A stretch of 64,000 nucleotides of DNA from Apiosordaria backusii (GCA_030549205.1 JAUKTV010000015.1:868001-932000); one strand, 5' to 3'. Positions 37,044-52,270 are shown, counted from the first letter of the stretch. The notes: a model not told the origin generated them from the letters alone. Numbers and translations are program-made.

Positions 37044-40000
37044 ATAGTAGCTACGTTTCCATACCCCTAATAAACAGCTAAGTAATAAACTTTTCAAATT
37101 AATTTAATTAAATCAAAATCTAACCTCCTAAAAGCCTCAGTAAGTTTCTACCATTCGGTCAGTCGACCCGACCGCAATATTAAGAAGTAACCTATAATAA
37201 TATTATTACCTCCTATTGCCTATTAGTAACAGCTTCACTTAGTATAATGATTATATAATTAATATACCTTAAACGCTATTATTAAATATTTAATATTCCT
37301 TACCTTAAATATAACCTTAATTCGTCGCTAACCCTACCAGTTCGTTAGGCTACCCCGCAATCAGTTAAGTCACCCAATTTCATTTAACCCACTTACTCCT
37401 TAATCGGTATAACTACCTACCTCTATATACCACCATAGTTTTACTAAATTTATACCTCCTTATATCATAGTAATCAAGAAAACGCTAATATATTAGTTAT
37501 AACGGTATTATAAAATCGTTAATAATAACTTAATAACCTTAAATATACTAATAAAGGTAGCCGAAATTAATAGTAACTTGGAAATCGATAAGTTTAAATT
37601 AATACCCTTCTTTTAGTTTGAAAGTAAAATTAGACTAATAAAAAGTACCTTCTGCTGGTTTCGTATATATTAGAATCTACCGTTATTAAAAAATATATAG
37701 CCAGCACTTATACAGTTAAAACCCCAATAACTGAAACCCTAATAATTAAAGCCTTTAATTAATAAAGAGATCTAACTTACTAAGTAATATAACTACCTAC
37801 TAAATCGACCTAATAAAAAGCATTAGTTTATATAATATTAACTATAACTATATAAACTAGATTAATAAACTTTTATACCAGTTAGCTATAAGTAACTGCT
37901 TAAATAATAAGCGCTTATACTATATAAACAGCATTAACTTATATTACTTAATAAATAGTAACTTATACTAATTAGTAAGTAGTAATTAGTTTAATAGTAA
38001 TTAGTTATACTATATAATCTTTAAATAGTATCTTTATTAAACTTATTAAAAGTATACTTAAATATAAATTTACTATAACCTTTAGCCCTTTTAAACTTAC
38101 TAGTACCGGTACTTAAATAAGCCTTAATATATATACCAATTTAACCAAATAAAATTTAAATACACCCTCCCCAACTACTAATTCCATTTATACCATTATT
38201 TATACTGCCACCGAGATCAATCATTCCACTATTATTAAAAGCCTCTTAAAATCTATAAATATATCGGATTAATTTATTAATTAAAGAAAAGTCGGATAGC
38301 GAATCTTCTAATAACGACTATACAGTATAAAGCTAGTAAAGTAACTTTCTTAAATTTAAACTTAAACTATTAATAATTTAACTAATATACCAAGAAGACT
38401 AGGCTATATTAATAACTAACTCTTTAATACGTTCATAATATACCTTACTATAAATACAGCCTTAAACACCTTTCAGTTACAATGTCGGTTACTTACTAAA
38501 CACTTTACCTATTTAATCTTATACTTTATTTACTTAATAATCTTACTAATTTTAAATTAAACTAGATTTTAATATACTACCTAATATAGCTCAAATGGCA
38601 TCTATACTAATACTTACTACTAAAGAATTATTACATACTACCCTCGGCAAAGAGTATAGGCCCCCTACAATCGCCCAATTTATTAAACAAGAAATACTAT
38701 TGAATATAGGACTAGGTTTTAATTTTAAAATTAAATTTAGATTATAGTTAACTAATCTAATACTACAGTAGAATATATTTAATAAGTATACCGGATATTT
38801 TAACCTTCTACCCTAAAGTTAAAAGGCGGAAACGGTTAAAATAAAGCCTTAACCTTTAATACCAGAAGTACTAATTCCTACTGACTAGCCCTAATAAATA
38901 TAGACTAATACATATATACCGCCTATCTCTGCTTTATTATATTTAGGTTTAATAGCAATATTATAAGCTACTACTTAACTAGTTTCTACGATTAAATCGA
39001 TATAATAAATGCTAAAAAATCCTTTAAAATCAGGTCTAATATAAGCTTTTGCCAAGTATAGCTTTAATATATAACCGTTTATTATAAAGCTAATTATAGT
39101 ACTACTAATCTAAAGTAACGCCAATAGTAACGGTAAAAGGAATAGTACTCCCTTTACTAATCCACCTTAGGATACTAGCGCTAATCCCAATATTAGAATA
39201 CTATCTATACCTTCTGTTCCCTTAAATTTAACATTAAAAAAATAGTAAGTAAAATAATTCCTTAATACCGTTTTAATAATAGTAGCTACAGTATAAACCA
39301 TAGCATAAGCCTATTTTAATAGAGCCAGGATTAATAGTTAAAAAATTAAAAGAGTCAGTTTCTTTAATTTAAATAATATAAAAGTAAAAGTAGCTATTAA
39401 TATAGCAATTAGCGGTAACATTATAGTATATTCGAACGTTTACTTATTCCTTAATTTAATATATAATTATATAAATAATAAAATTAAAATAAAAGTTTTA
39501 TATATATAATTAAAGGACCTCTTTAAAAATTTGGCATTTTAATAATACCGTAGTTAATTAAATGGCAATAACTATAATTAGCTAAAGGAGGACTTTAACT
39601 ATTAGTATATAGTATTAGAAAGTACTTTTAGCATTAAAAAGTCAGTTATTACCAAAAAGATTAACAACCTTTAATATATAGAATAAAATTATAAAAAGTA
39701 TAAATCTATTAGTAATTATACTATAGAGAAGATAAAATATACCTATACCCTTAGTATTTAAGATACGACCTTATTTATATAATTTATATATACCGGCTTA
39801 TACCTAGGGTTCTAACAATTAATACAGGAACTTAAAATAACTAATACTTTTTTTATTTAAATAGTTTATATAAAAAAGAAGGCTAAACTATATTAACGCC
39901 TTTTATCGATAGTAATATAATAGTATATATTACCGATAAACCATATTAACAAAGAAAACTAATAGAAAGAAGGATTTACTATATACCCCAATAAATTTTA

Positions 40001-42099
40001 ATTAAAATATTGTAAGGGCGGAGGTCCTTTATATAATAGCGTTAAATTTAAAGTACTATAATATAATAGTAACTGAGGATTTATTAATAATTATTAATAT
40101 TATAGTATTTATTTTAATAATAGTTTTAATAATTTATTAGGAATTAATAAACGTTATTGCCTTAAAGGCAATTAATGCAATATACCCTAGCGAAATAGAC
40201 GTAATAGTCCTTACCGCTAGCATAGCGGTAATATATAGTGGCGTAGGTATTGTAATTATATAAGAAGTAGTGAAAGATATAATAGATATAGTAGTAATAA
40301 AGGAAGTAGTAGAAATAATAAAGGTAGATTTAAATTTAAGCGTTTTAAAAGGTAAAATAGTAAAAAAGTAGCTTTTATAGTAGAAAGTTTTATAATTATA
40401 AAAGGAGAATTAAAGGAGGAGTTAATTAAAAATAAGCTATTAGTTAGTAAAAGGCTTTTTTTTAATAAATAAATAGTTAGAAAGTAAAGAAGAAAAAGAG
40501 TAAGTAAACTTTAGTACTATTAATATAGTTAACGATAATAAAAATATTTCTATTTATATACTAGCCTTTTATATAAAAAAGTAAACTATAGTACTGGTAT
40601 TAACTGAGTGTAGTTAATAAATAAACATAAATATTAAATGTAAAGCCTGTTAATGGATATATAGACGATATATCTAAATATTTAAAAGTTATAATTAACT
40701 TTTCTAATATTTCTATACTAATATATATATTAAAGAATATATTAAGAAGCCGAGATATTACATTCCGGTATAACGAAAATATTGCCTAATAATAAATAAG
40801 TCGATATTGTTAATAAAGAAAGACTACTAATAACGATAGTAGCCCTGGAAGAAGGCCTATTATATAGTAGATTAAAGTCTTAAAGAAAATACTATATATA
40901 TTAACCCGATTAAAAGCGGCGATATTATTAATACTAAACTAATACCTAAATTAGCATTCCCTAAATTCGTTTGTAATTTTTATTATAAAATTTAAATTAG
41001 GATTAATTTAAAAGAATTAACTATATTAATCTATATAAATATAGGCTATTTAACCGTTATAATAGATAGGAAGTGGTTGTAAAAACATTACTTAAACGTT
41101 AGTATAATAAAAATCCTTATTAAAACGCTTAACGTAATTGGAAGTAATATAAGTATTATAAAATAAATGACTTTCGATTTATATATATTTGGAAAGATTA
41201 AAGAAGTTAAAGTACTTAAAGTATATAAAGTTATAGCTTTAGTTATTATTAGCTTTATATTAAATATATTATTAAGTACGAAATTCTTAAAGTTGTATAA
41301 TATTAAAATCAATTATACTTATAATACGATATTAATAGAATCTTTAAAAGGATTAATTATACCTTTTATAACCACTTAAAAAAAAACACTAGTATTTAAA
41401 AAAGTAGTAGTATAAGTTAAATATATCGTTTAATTTAATACTACTATTATTATATTAATTAAATATATAGACCTATTAAAGAAAGCCCTTAGAGATTTTA
41501 TTATATATACTATACTAAATAGTATAGTAGGTACGGTAGTAAATGCAATATTACTAAAGACCATAGTAATAATTAACTCTATAAATAAGCCTATTATTAT
41601 CTAAAGGAATTAAAAGGTAGACTACTTTGTAGATTTCGATAAAGATAGCTTTACGCTATCCTTTTAGGAAAAAGGAGTGTTTATTAACGTTATTATAAAT
41701 ACTTATATAGTAATAGAGTTTAAGATAGGATTGGTAGTTAAAGCAGTTATAGTAGTATTAAAAGATTAAATTAATATAGCTTTAAAAGTAATTGTAGTAA
41801 ATAAAAAGGTAAATATAATTACGATTTAAAACAATAGTACTTTGCCGATTAGGCTAATTAATAAAGGTTATTATAAAGGTTTAAGCTTTAATATATTATT
41901 AGATATTAAAACCATTAAAGCCTTTAATAATATTTAGATTATTAATATTAAATCCGACTTAACTTAATATTTATTAAAACTAATTAATCGATATAAATGT
42001 TAAGATAGCTTAGGATTAATTAAAATAACCAAAGACAAGTATATATATATTAAACTTATTAATAATTAATATAAATATAAGGTAAGTATTTTACTATAC

Positions 42100-45000
42100 C
42101 TTTTTAATATAAAAAAGACGAAAATAGTAAATACTATTTTAAGAAATCTTTATAATTAAAGGAAGATAGACTTTATAATAAAGCCTATACCGTTTAACTA
42201 CCCAGTTTTTATAATATAGAGAATAATTAACGGTATAAGGAAAGGTTAAATGGTAATTAACTTATACTTTATTAATAAAATCGTAATATTAAATAATTAC
42301 CCCTTACTATATTAAGAAAAGATCTTTAATATTATAATTAGTAATAATTACTTTATAGTAATAAACGCTTTATTATTCTTTTACTAATTACTAATATAAA
42401 GCCCCTATTAGAATAGGATAATTCTAATAAGCCTATAAGGTTTAAAATTTAATTAGATAGTCCTTATAGACTTTAAGAATTTACTAACCTATATATAGTA
42501 ATTTATAGATCGTCGCTTAATACTATATAAAGACTTTTATTACGTATATATTAATAATATAATTATATTTAATAAAATAGTAAAGGAATATATAAAATAC
42601 ATTAGTACCATCCTTAAGCTTTTTAAGAAGTTAAACCTTAATATTAACCTTAAAAAATCATTCTTTAGATTTATATTAATACAATTATTTAAATTTTAAA
42701 TCGATAACTTAAATATAATAACGATAGAAGATTATATAAAAGCGATTTTTAAATTAAAGATACTAATTACCTTAAAAGCCTTAAAATAATATATTAAAAT
42801 AGTAACTTTTCTTAGAATCTTTATACTATAGTTCTAGGATAAAATTTAACCTTTAGAAAATAGAAAAGCCTTTTTTTTAAAGAAAGGTATTGAAAATAGT
42901 AACCTAATAAAAGGAAAAAATACTAGGGTAAAAAGGAAGGGTTATATTATAAAAACGACCTTTAAATTAATAAAGGTTAAAATAAAATCTTTTAATATAT
43001 TATAAAATTACCTTATTAAGTCTATATTTTTAGTTTACTAGGACTATAAAAGGCCAGTATTTATAAAGATAGATTTATGTAAATATAGTATAAGCGTTAT
43101 AGTATTTTATATTAAAAGTAATAATTAAGATAGTAAAAAGATCTTTATCGATACTATTTAACCTATAATATATCTTAATTATAAAATAACTAATGCTAAA
43201 ATTAAGTATTAGTTAATAAAGCTTAAGGTAGTAGGCTTAGTATAGGCCTATAGGAAATTATAGAAATAGTTATAGTCTACTATATAGAAAGTAATAGTAT
43301 TAATAGATTATTATACCTTAAAAGGTATCGTTAACTAGTCCTTACTTAAAATAGTAAATATAAATAAACTTAACCTTAGGATAATATTAACAGCGATATA
43401 CCTAGTATAATATCTATTAGAAGTTTAGTATATTTATAGTAAATTGAATTTCGTATTAGACACATTATCATACCTGCTATTAAGGGACGATAACGAATTA
43501 GATATTGACTTAAAGGTGTCAGAGCTTAACGACATATAAATTAACAGCTATTAAAGTTATATTATTATACATATCAAAATAGCACCTAAGTTTAAAGAGA
43601 AACTTAAAGAAGGTTATAAAATTAATACTAAGTATTAAAAAATCCTGGATTTTATTGCTAAAAGATAGGAAAAGTATACTAAAAATCTTAAAATACCGGA
43701 AATAGTAGCCGGTATACTATTTATAATCGAGGATAGTCTATTATACTATAAACTATATAAAGGTAAGGTCTATCTCTATATACTATAAAGCTACCTTTAA
43801 AATTTACTTTATATAGTATATAACGATAAGTACCATTTTAGCCCTGTATATATAATAAGGGAGCTTATTAATTATTCTTTTACCAATATAATAAAAATAA
43901 TCAAGGAATATATATACTATTGCCCTAAATATCTAGAGAACTTAACTTTATAGTAAAAGGATTTAGGGAAAATCAATCCTATTAAAAGCCTATTTATACT
44001 TAACTATATAATTAGTATTGACTTTATTATAATAATGCCAATAGTACTTAAAGCAAATTTTACATAGTACTAGAAAATAAATTCAATACCTTCCTTACAG
44101 TTACAAATAAGTACTCTAAGTATATACTACTATTATTAAATAGTGTAAAGTAAATAGTATAGAAATAAGGTAAGTAATTAATAAACTATCTTATACTATA
44201 TAATTAAGGAATTCTATTTAAAATTATCTTAAATCAGGACTTTAAATTTACATTAAAACTATAGTAAAGAGTCTTTAAAGTATTATATATTAAACTATTA
44301 ATATCTATAGCCTAATATCTATAGACTAATAGTATATTTAAAAGGAAAAATCAAACGATTAAGCTAATTATAAAATATTATATAGCTATTAATAATAGTA
44401 ATATACTATAAATAGATTTATTATTAATATTATAATATAATCTAAATATAGTATATATCCCTACTATTAGTATTAGCTTATTAAAGTTAGTCTATAGATT
44501 TAGACCAAAGTTAATAGTCGATATAGTATTTAAGTTAGAAAAGGATATAAATAAGAAGTTAGTATTAAAAATAAAAAGGATATTATTAAAATAGGAAGTG
44601 GAAATAATATTAGTATATATTATAGTTACTATAAAAATAGTAAGTAATATTAGAAGGAAGCTTTAAAAGTTTAAGTTTAAAGATATAGTATATTTTAAAC
44701 TTTATTATAGATATTAACTTTTAAATAAGCTTAATAGAAAGTATAGCCAATAGTAAATTAGCCCTTTTAAAATAGTAAAAGCTTATAGTAAATTAGTATA
44801 TAAACTTAAATTACTATTTATATAGTAAATATATTGAATGGTATTAATTACCTAATTAGTATTAATATTTAATAGTAAAGATCTCTTTAAAAAGTATAGT
44901 AAGTCCTTATAAAAAATAGTAATAATAAATAATAAGAATAGAGAAAAGGAGTTTAAAGTAGAAAAGATTTTAAAAAAGAGGATTAGATAGTATAAGAAAA

Positions 45001-45130
45001 AGCCTATTATTAAGTATTTTATTAAATAGAAAGGCTTTTGGAATTAATAAAACTAATAGTATTTAAAGATAATATTAATAAAAAACGCCTTAGATATAGT
45101 ATACGATTATAATACCGAATATCTCTTACT
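42100..45130 (+). pseudogene. Element F pol: RT, RNase H, integrase, chromodomain
   Basis: 42541-42700 reads YVYINNIIIFNKIVKEYIKY and LFKKLNLNINLKKSFF (YIDDIIIFS box with Asp to Asn). About 43810-43975 reads an integrase zinc finger, KYHFSPVYIIRELINYSF to YIYYCPKYLENL. 44948-45130 reads a chromodomain, EFKVEKILKKRI then KYFIK and KGFWN. There are RIP-type stops throughout. Confidence 0.78.
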
Positions 45131-48092
45131 TTAGAAGTACCTTAAAGCGCTACTAAAAAAGAGAGGGCGTCTATTTAAAGTAATATTATAAGAAGAAGAC
45201 CTTAATAAGAAAGTTAACGTTATATTAAAAATAAATATTAAAATAATATAGAAGTAGTCGAAAAGAATGGAAGTAGGAAAGCGCTTATAATAAGCTCTTT
45301 CCTCTATTATATAGTAATTTAAAGAATTTAATTTCTTAGAGATTTTTAGTTTTTTACTATTAATATTTTTAAACTATTATTAGTATTCTTTTTTATAATC
45401 TTTTTTACTATCTTTATTACCTTTTCTATTGATATATATATCTATACTATATAATATTATTAAGCCGATAATTATATAAATATTACTATATTATAAGCTT
45501 TTTATTAATATTGAAAATAAATAAATTAAGCGACTTTTAAATTAATATAATTGATAAATAAAAACTAATATAGTAGACGACGATAACGTTTATAAACCCC
45601 TAATCCTTTCTATTTTAAATTAGTTAGTACCGTTAGTATAGTTAATATTAAACTATAAATAGGTAGCGGAAATGCTACTATTATATTATACTAATAATAA
45701 GAGATAGGCACTTACTTTAGACCTGGTATTAAAGTACTATATTATTATAGATAAAGAAAATAGATACCCCGGTACTTTTAATAAGGTAATGGAAGTTTAT
45801 TAGTTAGTACGCTCTATATTTATAAAAATACTAAAGGACAGTGGATAAATTAAATAAAGACTAATCTTATATTATATTATTAATAGGAATTGAGGTAAGT
45901 TTAATTTTAAAATATCCATACTTAAAGCTTAATATATTATATAAAAGGATTATAGAAAAGCCTTTAAAGATTTAATAATACCTTTATAAAATAGCCTCTT
46001 TTTTTTAGTAATATAGTATAGAGATTAAGAGAAGTTTTATTAAAATATTTAAAAAAATAGTAGTTTAAAGTTTATACTTAATTTATAAATTACTATATTA
46101 AACTTTTAAATTAATAATAATTAAATAAATAATAACTAAATATATAATACTTTTAAAGTATAAATTTAAATATTAAACTTTAATAATATTATAAACTATT
46201 AAATACAACTTATCTTTAAATTAAAATAAAGAGGAAAAGAGGAAGTTAGAAATTATAAGTAATAAAATACTAAAGTTAAAAAAATAATATAGCGTTAGAT
46301 AAATATAATCGTAAAGTATACTAAAGAATTAGAAGCTATAGAAAATACCCCCCTATTAATAAATATAATATATTATTATAAACAATAGGCTATAGTAGTA
46401 GCTATTTTAATACTACTTAATCTGGATATATATATTAAAAATAAGCAATACTTTCTTACAATAGACGGTTAAATTATAAATATTATTAACTATATAGTTT
46501 ATTATTATAATAACATCAATTATAAATAATAGTATAGTATAGTCCTATCTTTAATTAAATAAGTAAAAACCGATAAATTCAGACAATAGAAGTATATTAA
46601 GAAGCCAACCAATATATCTAAAATAGCTACTATAGAATTATATATATAATATAATAAATTAAAGTAAGCGTATTTAACTAAATAATTAATATTAATATAG
46701 AATATAGCAGTATTTAAGGCTATTACTAAAATAAAGTTTATAATCGAAAGGGTATTAATATTAAAATTAATATATAATAACTTTAATAAAGTCGATTATA
46801 AAGACCTTATATAAGATTACTTAAAGAAAATAATCTTATTAATCAGACTTAAATATACAATTACAATATACTTATTAAAAGCAATATTAATAGAGATTAC
46901 CCTAAGTAAAAATAGCATCTAATTAATTATATTAAAAAAACTACTATACGATTAGTAAACTTAATTAATAAAGTCGATTATAACTAATATTAACATTATA
47001 ACTAATAAAGATAATAATAAGTTAATAGACGGCTTTAAATAAAAGCAGGAAATTAACAAATTTAATAACTTAATAATAATAGTAAAGCGAAATAGCACTT
47101 TATATATTTATTAAAATTTAATAAATATAAATAAACATATATAGAAAGCAAAGTAATTAGCAAACTAAGTAAAAAAAGCACTGTAGGCTAAAATAGAATT
47201 TAGTATATAGTAAAATATTCTATAAAACTTAATTTATAAAATTAATACTTTCAAAACTTGTTTTAAATCAGAAAGACTATTTATAAAGAATAAATTAGTA
47301 AAGATAGTATAATAAACTTTATAAATTGTAATAATATAGCTTACTACCCTTAAAATCTAACCTCCTGCCCCTATTATAATACCATAGCCTATTATCTTTA
47401 AAATCCTACTTCTTACCTTTACTATAATACCATAGCCGAATGCTTTTAAAGTTCAACCCTTTACCTTAAATATAATTATATAGTCTATTTAACTGTAAAT
47501 CAAATCTATTATACCTCAACCGCTAGCCCCGATTATAATAACATAGCCTACTATCCTTTAAATTATCGCTCTCTAAATTATAAACCCTTAATTAACTATA
47601 GCCGATAATAAATTAATAATAAAATAAATATTAAATATAAAATATAAATATAAAAAGATAAAAGTAAAAATAAAAAAAATATAGAAAATAAAGAAGGTAA
47701 AATATAAATAATTTTAATATAATAAAATTATAACTTAAAATAAGCTAAACTTTTAAAATTAATTAATAGTTAAATTAAAAAAGTAAATAGAAAATAGTAC
47801 AATATAAATAAATAAAAGGATAAATAGTATTAATATAACGAAAGATATAGTATTAAAATAATATAGTTAACGTTAAATTATAGCTTTAAAATAGTATATA
47901 TAAAAGAAATGGCATTATTTAGAATAATATAGAAAATAGTAAAGTATAGTAATAAAAATATTAATATTAAAGGGTTATTAGTATAGTTAAAGTATTAAAT
48001 TAATAGTATTGTATAATATTAGGATATAGTATATAAAGGAGGCATCGTTAAAAGGATAACTTCAAAGTAAAGCTAATAAATAAAGGGGGTAT
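45131..48092 (+). other. Extra 3-kb segment of element F after the chromodomain
   Basis: Chromoviruses normally end soon after the chromodomain. Here about 3 kb remain before the LTR. The related, less mutated element G (53210-53390, minus strand) keeps the last part of a coding frame from this segment: LMDASRHMQEAEQLADQV, then NAFEIRFKLEGLP and RNELVKVV before stops. A further protein was therefore encoded here; I do not recognise it. Confidence 0.5.
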
Positions 48093-48231
48093 TGTAAGGA
48101 TATAGACATATATAATTCCAGGTTACATAACCTGGTACTATAGATATCTAACCAAGTAACCAGGCTCTCCTACTTTCACAATTCATCATTTTTATACCCT
48201 TATTAAACAATGCCATAGTGACATTCCATCA
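48093..48231 (+). repeat. 3' LTR of element F
   Basis: TGTAAGGATATAGA to CATTCCATCA; its last 25 bases are less mutated than the 5' copy. Confidence 0.88.
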
Positions 48232-49173
48232 AAGCTCTTAAACGCTATAAACCTAGCCCTCTTACTATATAAAGTAAACTATAATTAAAAGCCCTAATTA
48301 AAAACAATACTAAACTAAAGTCTTAAAACCCTATAGAATACTTTAGCAGTAAACGTACCAAACCTCCTATAGATTCAAAAATATAAAATATAAAACCCAG
48401 GCAAGGGTCTTTTAAAGGAGAAGAATCAGTAGATTCTTACTATATATAGGCCTTTACTATTTAATTAAAAAAGTAAAAGGCTTAGATTTAATAGTTATAA
48501 AGCGCTATAACCAAAGTAGTAAAGCAAATTAAGCCTTTAATAGTAACTTAAAGTACTCTAAAACAACTTAAAACTACTATAACTACTCCTCCAATAATAG
48601 CTAAAACTATATACCTAAAAGCTACAGCAGCCTACTAACTAAAGCCTAAAGTTAATAGTAATTCCACTAAAGTCCTTTACATTACTGTAGCTACTAAAAT
48701 AACTAAAAAGGTCTATAAATTCTCTATTAACTAAAAGCTTATAGACCTTAAAAATTTCGATCTACAGAAATAGGGCTTAAATATTATACCATATACTATC
48801 AATATAGTTACTTTTATAAAAGACCCTACTATAATAGTCTACTAAAGTAATATTAAATAAGCCTTACTATTAATATTACTTTAAAACAATATAACCTTAA
48901 ACCTCCAGACTTCTATTTCATAATAAACAAACTCTATTAAAACCTATAAACTACTTATTTAAAGGTATTCTTATAGTATTAAATTATAATAAAAGAACCT
49001 CTATAAAAAATACTACTCCCTAAACTTCTACTAATTTACTAACTCTTTAATAGACTTTAACGTTAAATTCTTCAACACAATTAGCTAACTTATACTAACC
49101 GGTATTAACTTCTAGGCTATAAATTAAGTAAATTAATACTTATAAATTATAAAAAAAAACTTTCTATAGTAAG

Positions 49174-49394
49174 TATGACGGCATCTGCAGTCCTGAGCCT
49201 GCAGCTGTCTTCCGGCAACTGCCCGGCACTAACGTGCCCCACCTTGACAGTTACTCTACAGTAGCCCCACCTTCCTATAAAGTATTTAGCTAAAGCTTAT
49301 AAGCCTATACTTTACAGATCCTATAACTTACTTTTATAATAAAAAGGTCTTTTTAAACTTACTATATACCAGTCTTAAAGTCCCGTCTGTAACA
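49174..49394 (+). repeat. 5' LTR of element D
   Basis: The left half is nearly unmutated (GC-rich); the right half is RIP-mutated. Confidence 0.85.
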
Positions 49395-51036
49395 AAAGTA
49401 AATTCGCTTTAAGCCTTCCTAGATCTTTAATTCTATTACCTAATTCGGCTATTGTTAAAACTATTTAAGATCGAATTTTACTTATATATAGACAGCTTAT
49501 AGTAGTTAATTATAGAAAACCTGGGATTCTATAATATATATTCTTTCGTATTATATATATAATATCGCATTATTAAAATAAAAGCTTAAAGTTTAACGTA
49601 CTTCGATAACGTTATTTAAATTAAAGCTATAATTTACTTAATTTACTTATTATAAATTAATTAAAGATTTACTATAATAACGATAGGTCTATTTTTTACA
49701 CTAAATCTATTAAATCTATTAAAAGTATCCAATTCTGACCTTTTCTTAACTTCTAAATTAAATTAACCTTTCTTTTTCTTAAGGCTTTTTTAAACTTTTT
49801 TAACTAATTAATCGTTACTTATATTATTAATCGACTTTATTATAGTAATTAATAACCTTTTTAACTTTAATAATCCTGCTATTATATTATAAACTTTCTA
49901 GACCTTCGAATAGCGTTTCGATTAATACTATATATAAAGTAAGACCTTTAATTTTAATATTATAAATAGCTTTAATTGTATTGTTAATAACGTTAATAAC
50001 TTAATTAACTAATTTAAAGATTTAACTGTATTAACTAACCTCTTATTAATTTAGTTTACTTATAATATTATCATTATTAATATTTTGACTATAATTAACT
50101 TAAACCTTAGTTAATAGCGCCTTTAACTTTATTTATTAAACTTAGAAAAGTTCTTTAATAAACTTATTACTTAATTAACTTAAGCTTTATTAATTTAGGT
50201 TAAATTATATATCGATTAAAAGGCTTTAAAACTTAATAATACCTAATTTTAATATATCTACTATTACTTTAATAGGAAAATCTAAACTTTAATATTACTG
50301 CTAATAATTACTTATAAAAACTCCTTATTTTTTAATTTAATCTTTAAAACTTTAAATAAAATTTATAATAACTTAAATAAATTAAACTATATTATAAACC
50401 GTTTATATACTATATAATAAAATACCGACTCTTTTTTTATTTACTTTGCTTAATTTAAACGTTATCTTTATAAAGTTAAAGCTCGATAATAGCCCTATAC
50501 CCTTAAAATTTCCTATTTACGTACTAACCTAACCAACCCCCTTAAGTGTAAATTAAATATTTAATTATTCGTTCCTGAAAAGTATAACGACTTTATTAAG
50601 GCCCTTCATTAACTTTCTAACCGTAGATTTAATAATAAAAGCTAAGGTTTCAGTAATTCTAATAACTTTTATAGTAACTATAAAGATAAAAATAGCGGTA
50701 AATTTAACGACGGTAATATTATAGATCTAAATATTATTAAGTATAAAATTAATTAAGTTAAATAGGAAGATTCTTCTTTTAACTCCGGCTCGGAAAATTA
50801 TACTTCCAATTCCGACGCTTTTAAAGAATTAGTTTATAATATAGAATCTGGCGGTAATTCCTTTAATCTATACGTTACTTATTAAAGTAAAAAAATGTAA
50901 GTAAAAAATATATTTAAATAAAATAATATATGTAAATTATTAAAGATTAAGATCTTAAAGTACCGTAGTTAGTAATTTACTAATAAAACTATTATTATTT
51001 CGACTTTAAAGGCAAAGCCTATATCTTCCTAGAGGT

Positions 51037-51257
51037 TATAACGGCATTTACAGTCTTAAGCTTACAGCCGTTTTCCGGTAATTGCCTGGTATTAACGTGC
51101 CCTACTTTAACAATTGCCCTATAGTAGCCCCATCTTCTTATAGAGTATTTAGCTAAGGCTTGCAGGCCTATACCTTATAAATCCTGCAACCTACTTTTAT
51201 AATAAAAAGGTCTTCCTAAACTTACCACGTGCCAGTCCTGGAGTCCCGTCTGTGACA
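51037..51257 (+). repeat. 3' LTR of element D
   Basis: The left half is RIP-mutated; the right half (from about 51160) is nearly unmutated. Confidence 0.85.
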
Positions 51258-52270
51258 GTAAGCTAAAAGATAATAAAGCGCTATATAAACCGCTAAAGTA
51301 CTAAGCCAAAATACAAATACTATTAACCTAAGCTTTCTAATAGTAGACTTACTAAAAGAACAGTATATTTTAACCTCTATTACCGTTAAAAACATAGCCT
51401 ATAAAAGTAAAGATAACCTTTATAAAAGTATTAAAAAGAAGGTTTTTTTAAATAAAAAGCTTAAAAATAATAGCAATAATAGCTTTAATAGCCTTAATAG
51501 CTTTCTTTAAAAAAAAAGAAAAAAGGTTTTAAAAGGCTTAAAGGCTTTAAAAAAAGGCCTAAAGTTAAAGATTCATTTACCTATATAATAAGCTTCTATA
51601 ATCTAACTTTAAAGGTCTTTAAAGACTTTAATAATAATAATAATAATAAGGGTACCTATATAGTGCCTATAGGGCCTACTAAAGGCGCTAAAAGCACTAA
51701 AGGTAAGGCCTTAATAATACTTTCTTTAAAGAATACCCTTCTATATAATATTAAGTTTATTAACTATATTATTAACAATCGAAAATAGTTTACTAACTAT
51801 AAACTAAATAATAACTTACTAAAGATAATTTATATAAAAGGAAATCCCCTAACGCCTAAAGACTTTAAAACTACTATATTTATAGTACTCTTTTAAAAGA
51901 AACTCTCTAAATATACTAAATTTAAACTTAAAAATACTCTATATATTCTTTAATTTAATATTAACTTTTTTAATAATATACTATATTATAAAGTTAGCGG
52001 TTAAGTTAAAAAGAAAGTACTATATAAGCTTAATAAAACTTTAATAGTAATATTCGATTTTAAGGTTTTAAGCTTTTTCTTAAAATTATAAAAGGTAAAA
52101 AAGCTTATTATTTACTATAACATAAATTTTAACGTTATTAATCGAAAGTAAAAATTAATAATAGAACTTTTTAATAAGCCCTTATTTTAAAAAAATAACT
52201 ATTTAAAAGTTAATTTAAACCTTCGAAGGCCTAATAATAGGCCTATAAAATTAAATAGTAATAATACTAT

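Larger units (their letters stand above)
36905..48231 (+). mobile_element. Ty3/gypsy chromovirus F, 11.3 kb, TSD AAGCT
   Basis: Two 139-bp LTRs (36905-37043, 48093-48231) flanked by AAGCT (36900-36904, 48232-48236). The polypurine tract AAAGGGGG abuts the 3' LTR. RT, RNase H, integrase and chromodomain lie at 42100-45130. It is unusually long: about 5 kb precede recognisable pol and about 3 kb follow it. It is inserted in element C and heavily RIP-mutated. Element G is its internally deleted relative. Confidence 0.88.
49174..51257 (+). mobile_element. Short LTR element D, 2.1 kb, TSD GTAAG, gag-like only
   Basis: Two 221-bp LTRs (49174-49394, 51037-51257) flanked by GTAAG (49169-49173, 51258-51262). 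The first bases read TATGACGG/TATAACGG, presumably TGTGACGG before mutation; the end is TCTGTGACA. The 1.6-kb interior has no RT or integrase. About 50530-50900 reads a hydrophilic Asn/Ser/Arg-rich frame (NRRFNNKSQGFSNSNNFYSN) like the end of a gag protein. A non-autonomous element is likely. It sits inside the gag of element C. Confidence 0.82.
48700..51900 (+). pseudogene. Element C gag, interrupted by element D
   Basis: 48700-49173 reads copia-type gag text ending FTNSLIDFNVKFFNTIS and LILTGINF. After removing D (49174-51257) and one GTAAG the frame continues as AKR, SAI, TAKVLSQ and INLSFLIVDLLKEQ, the LIADLLDE-type segment of copia gag. There are numerous RIP stops. About 51400-51900 is lysine-rich linker. 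Confidence 0.6.
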
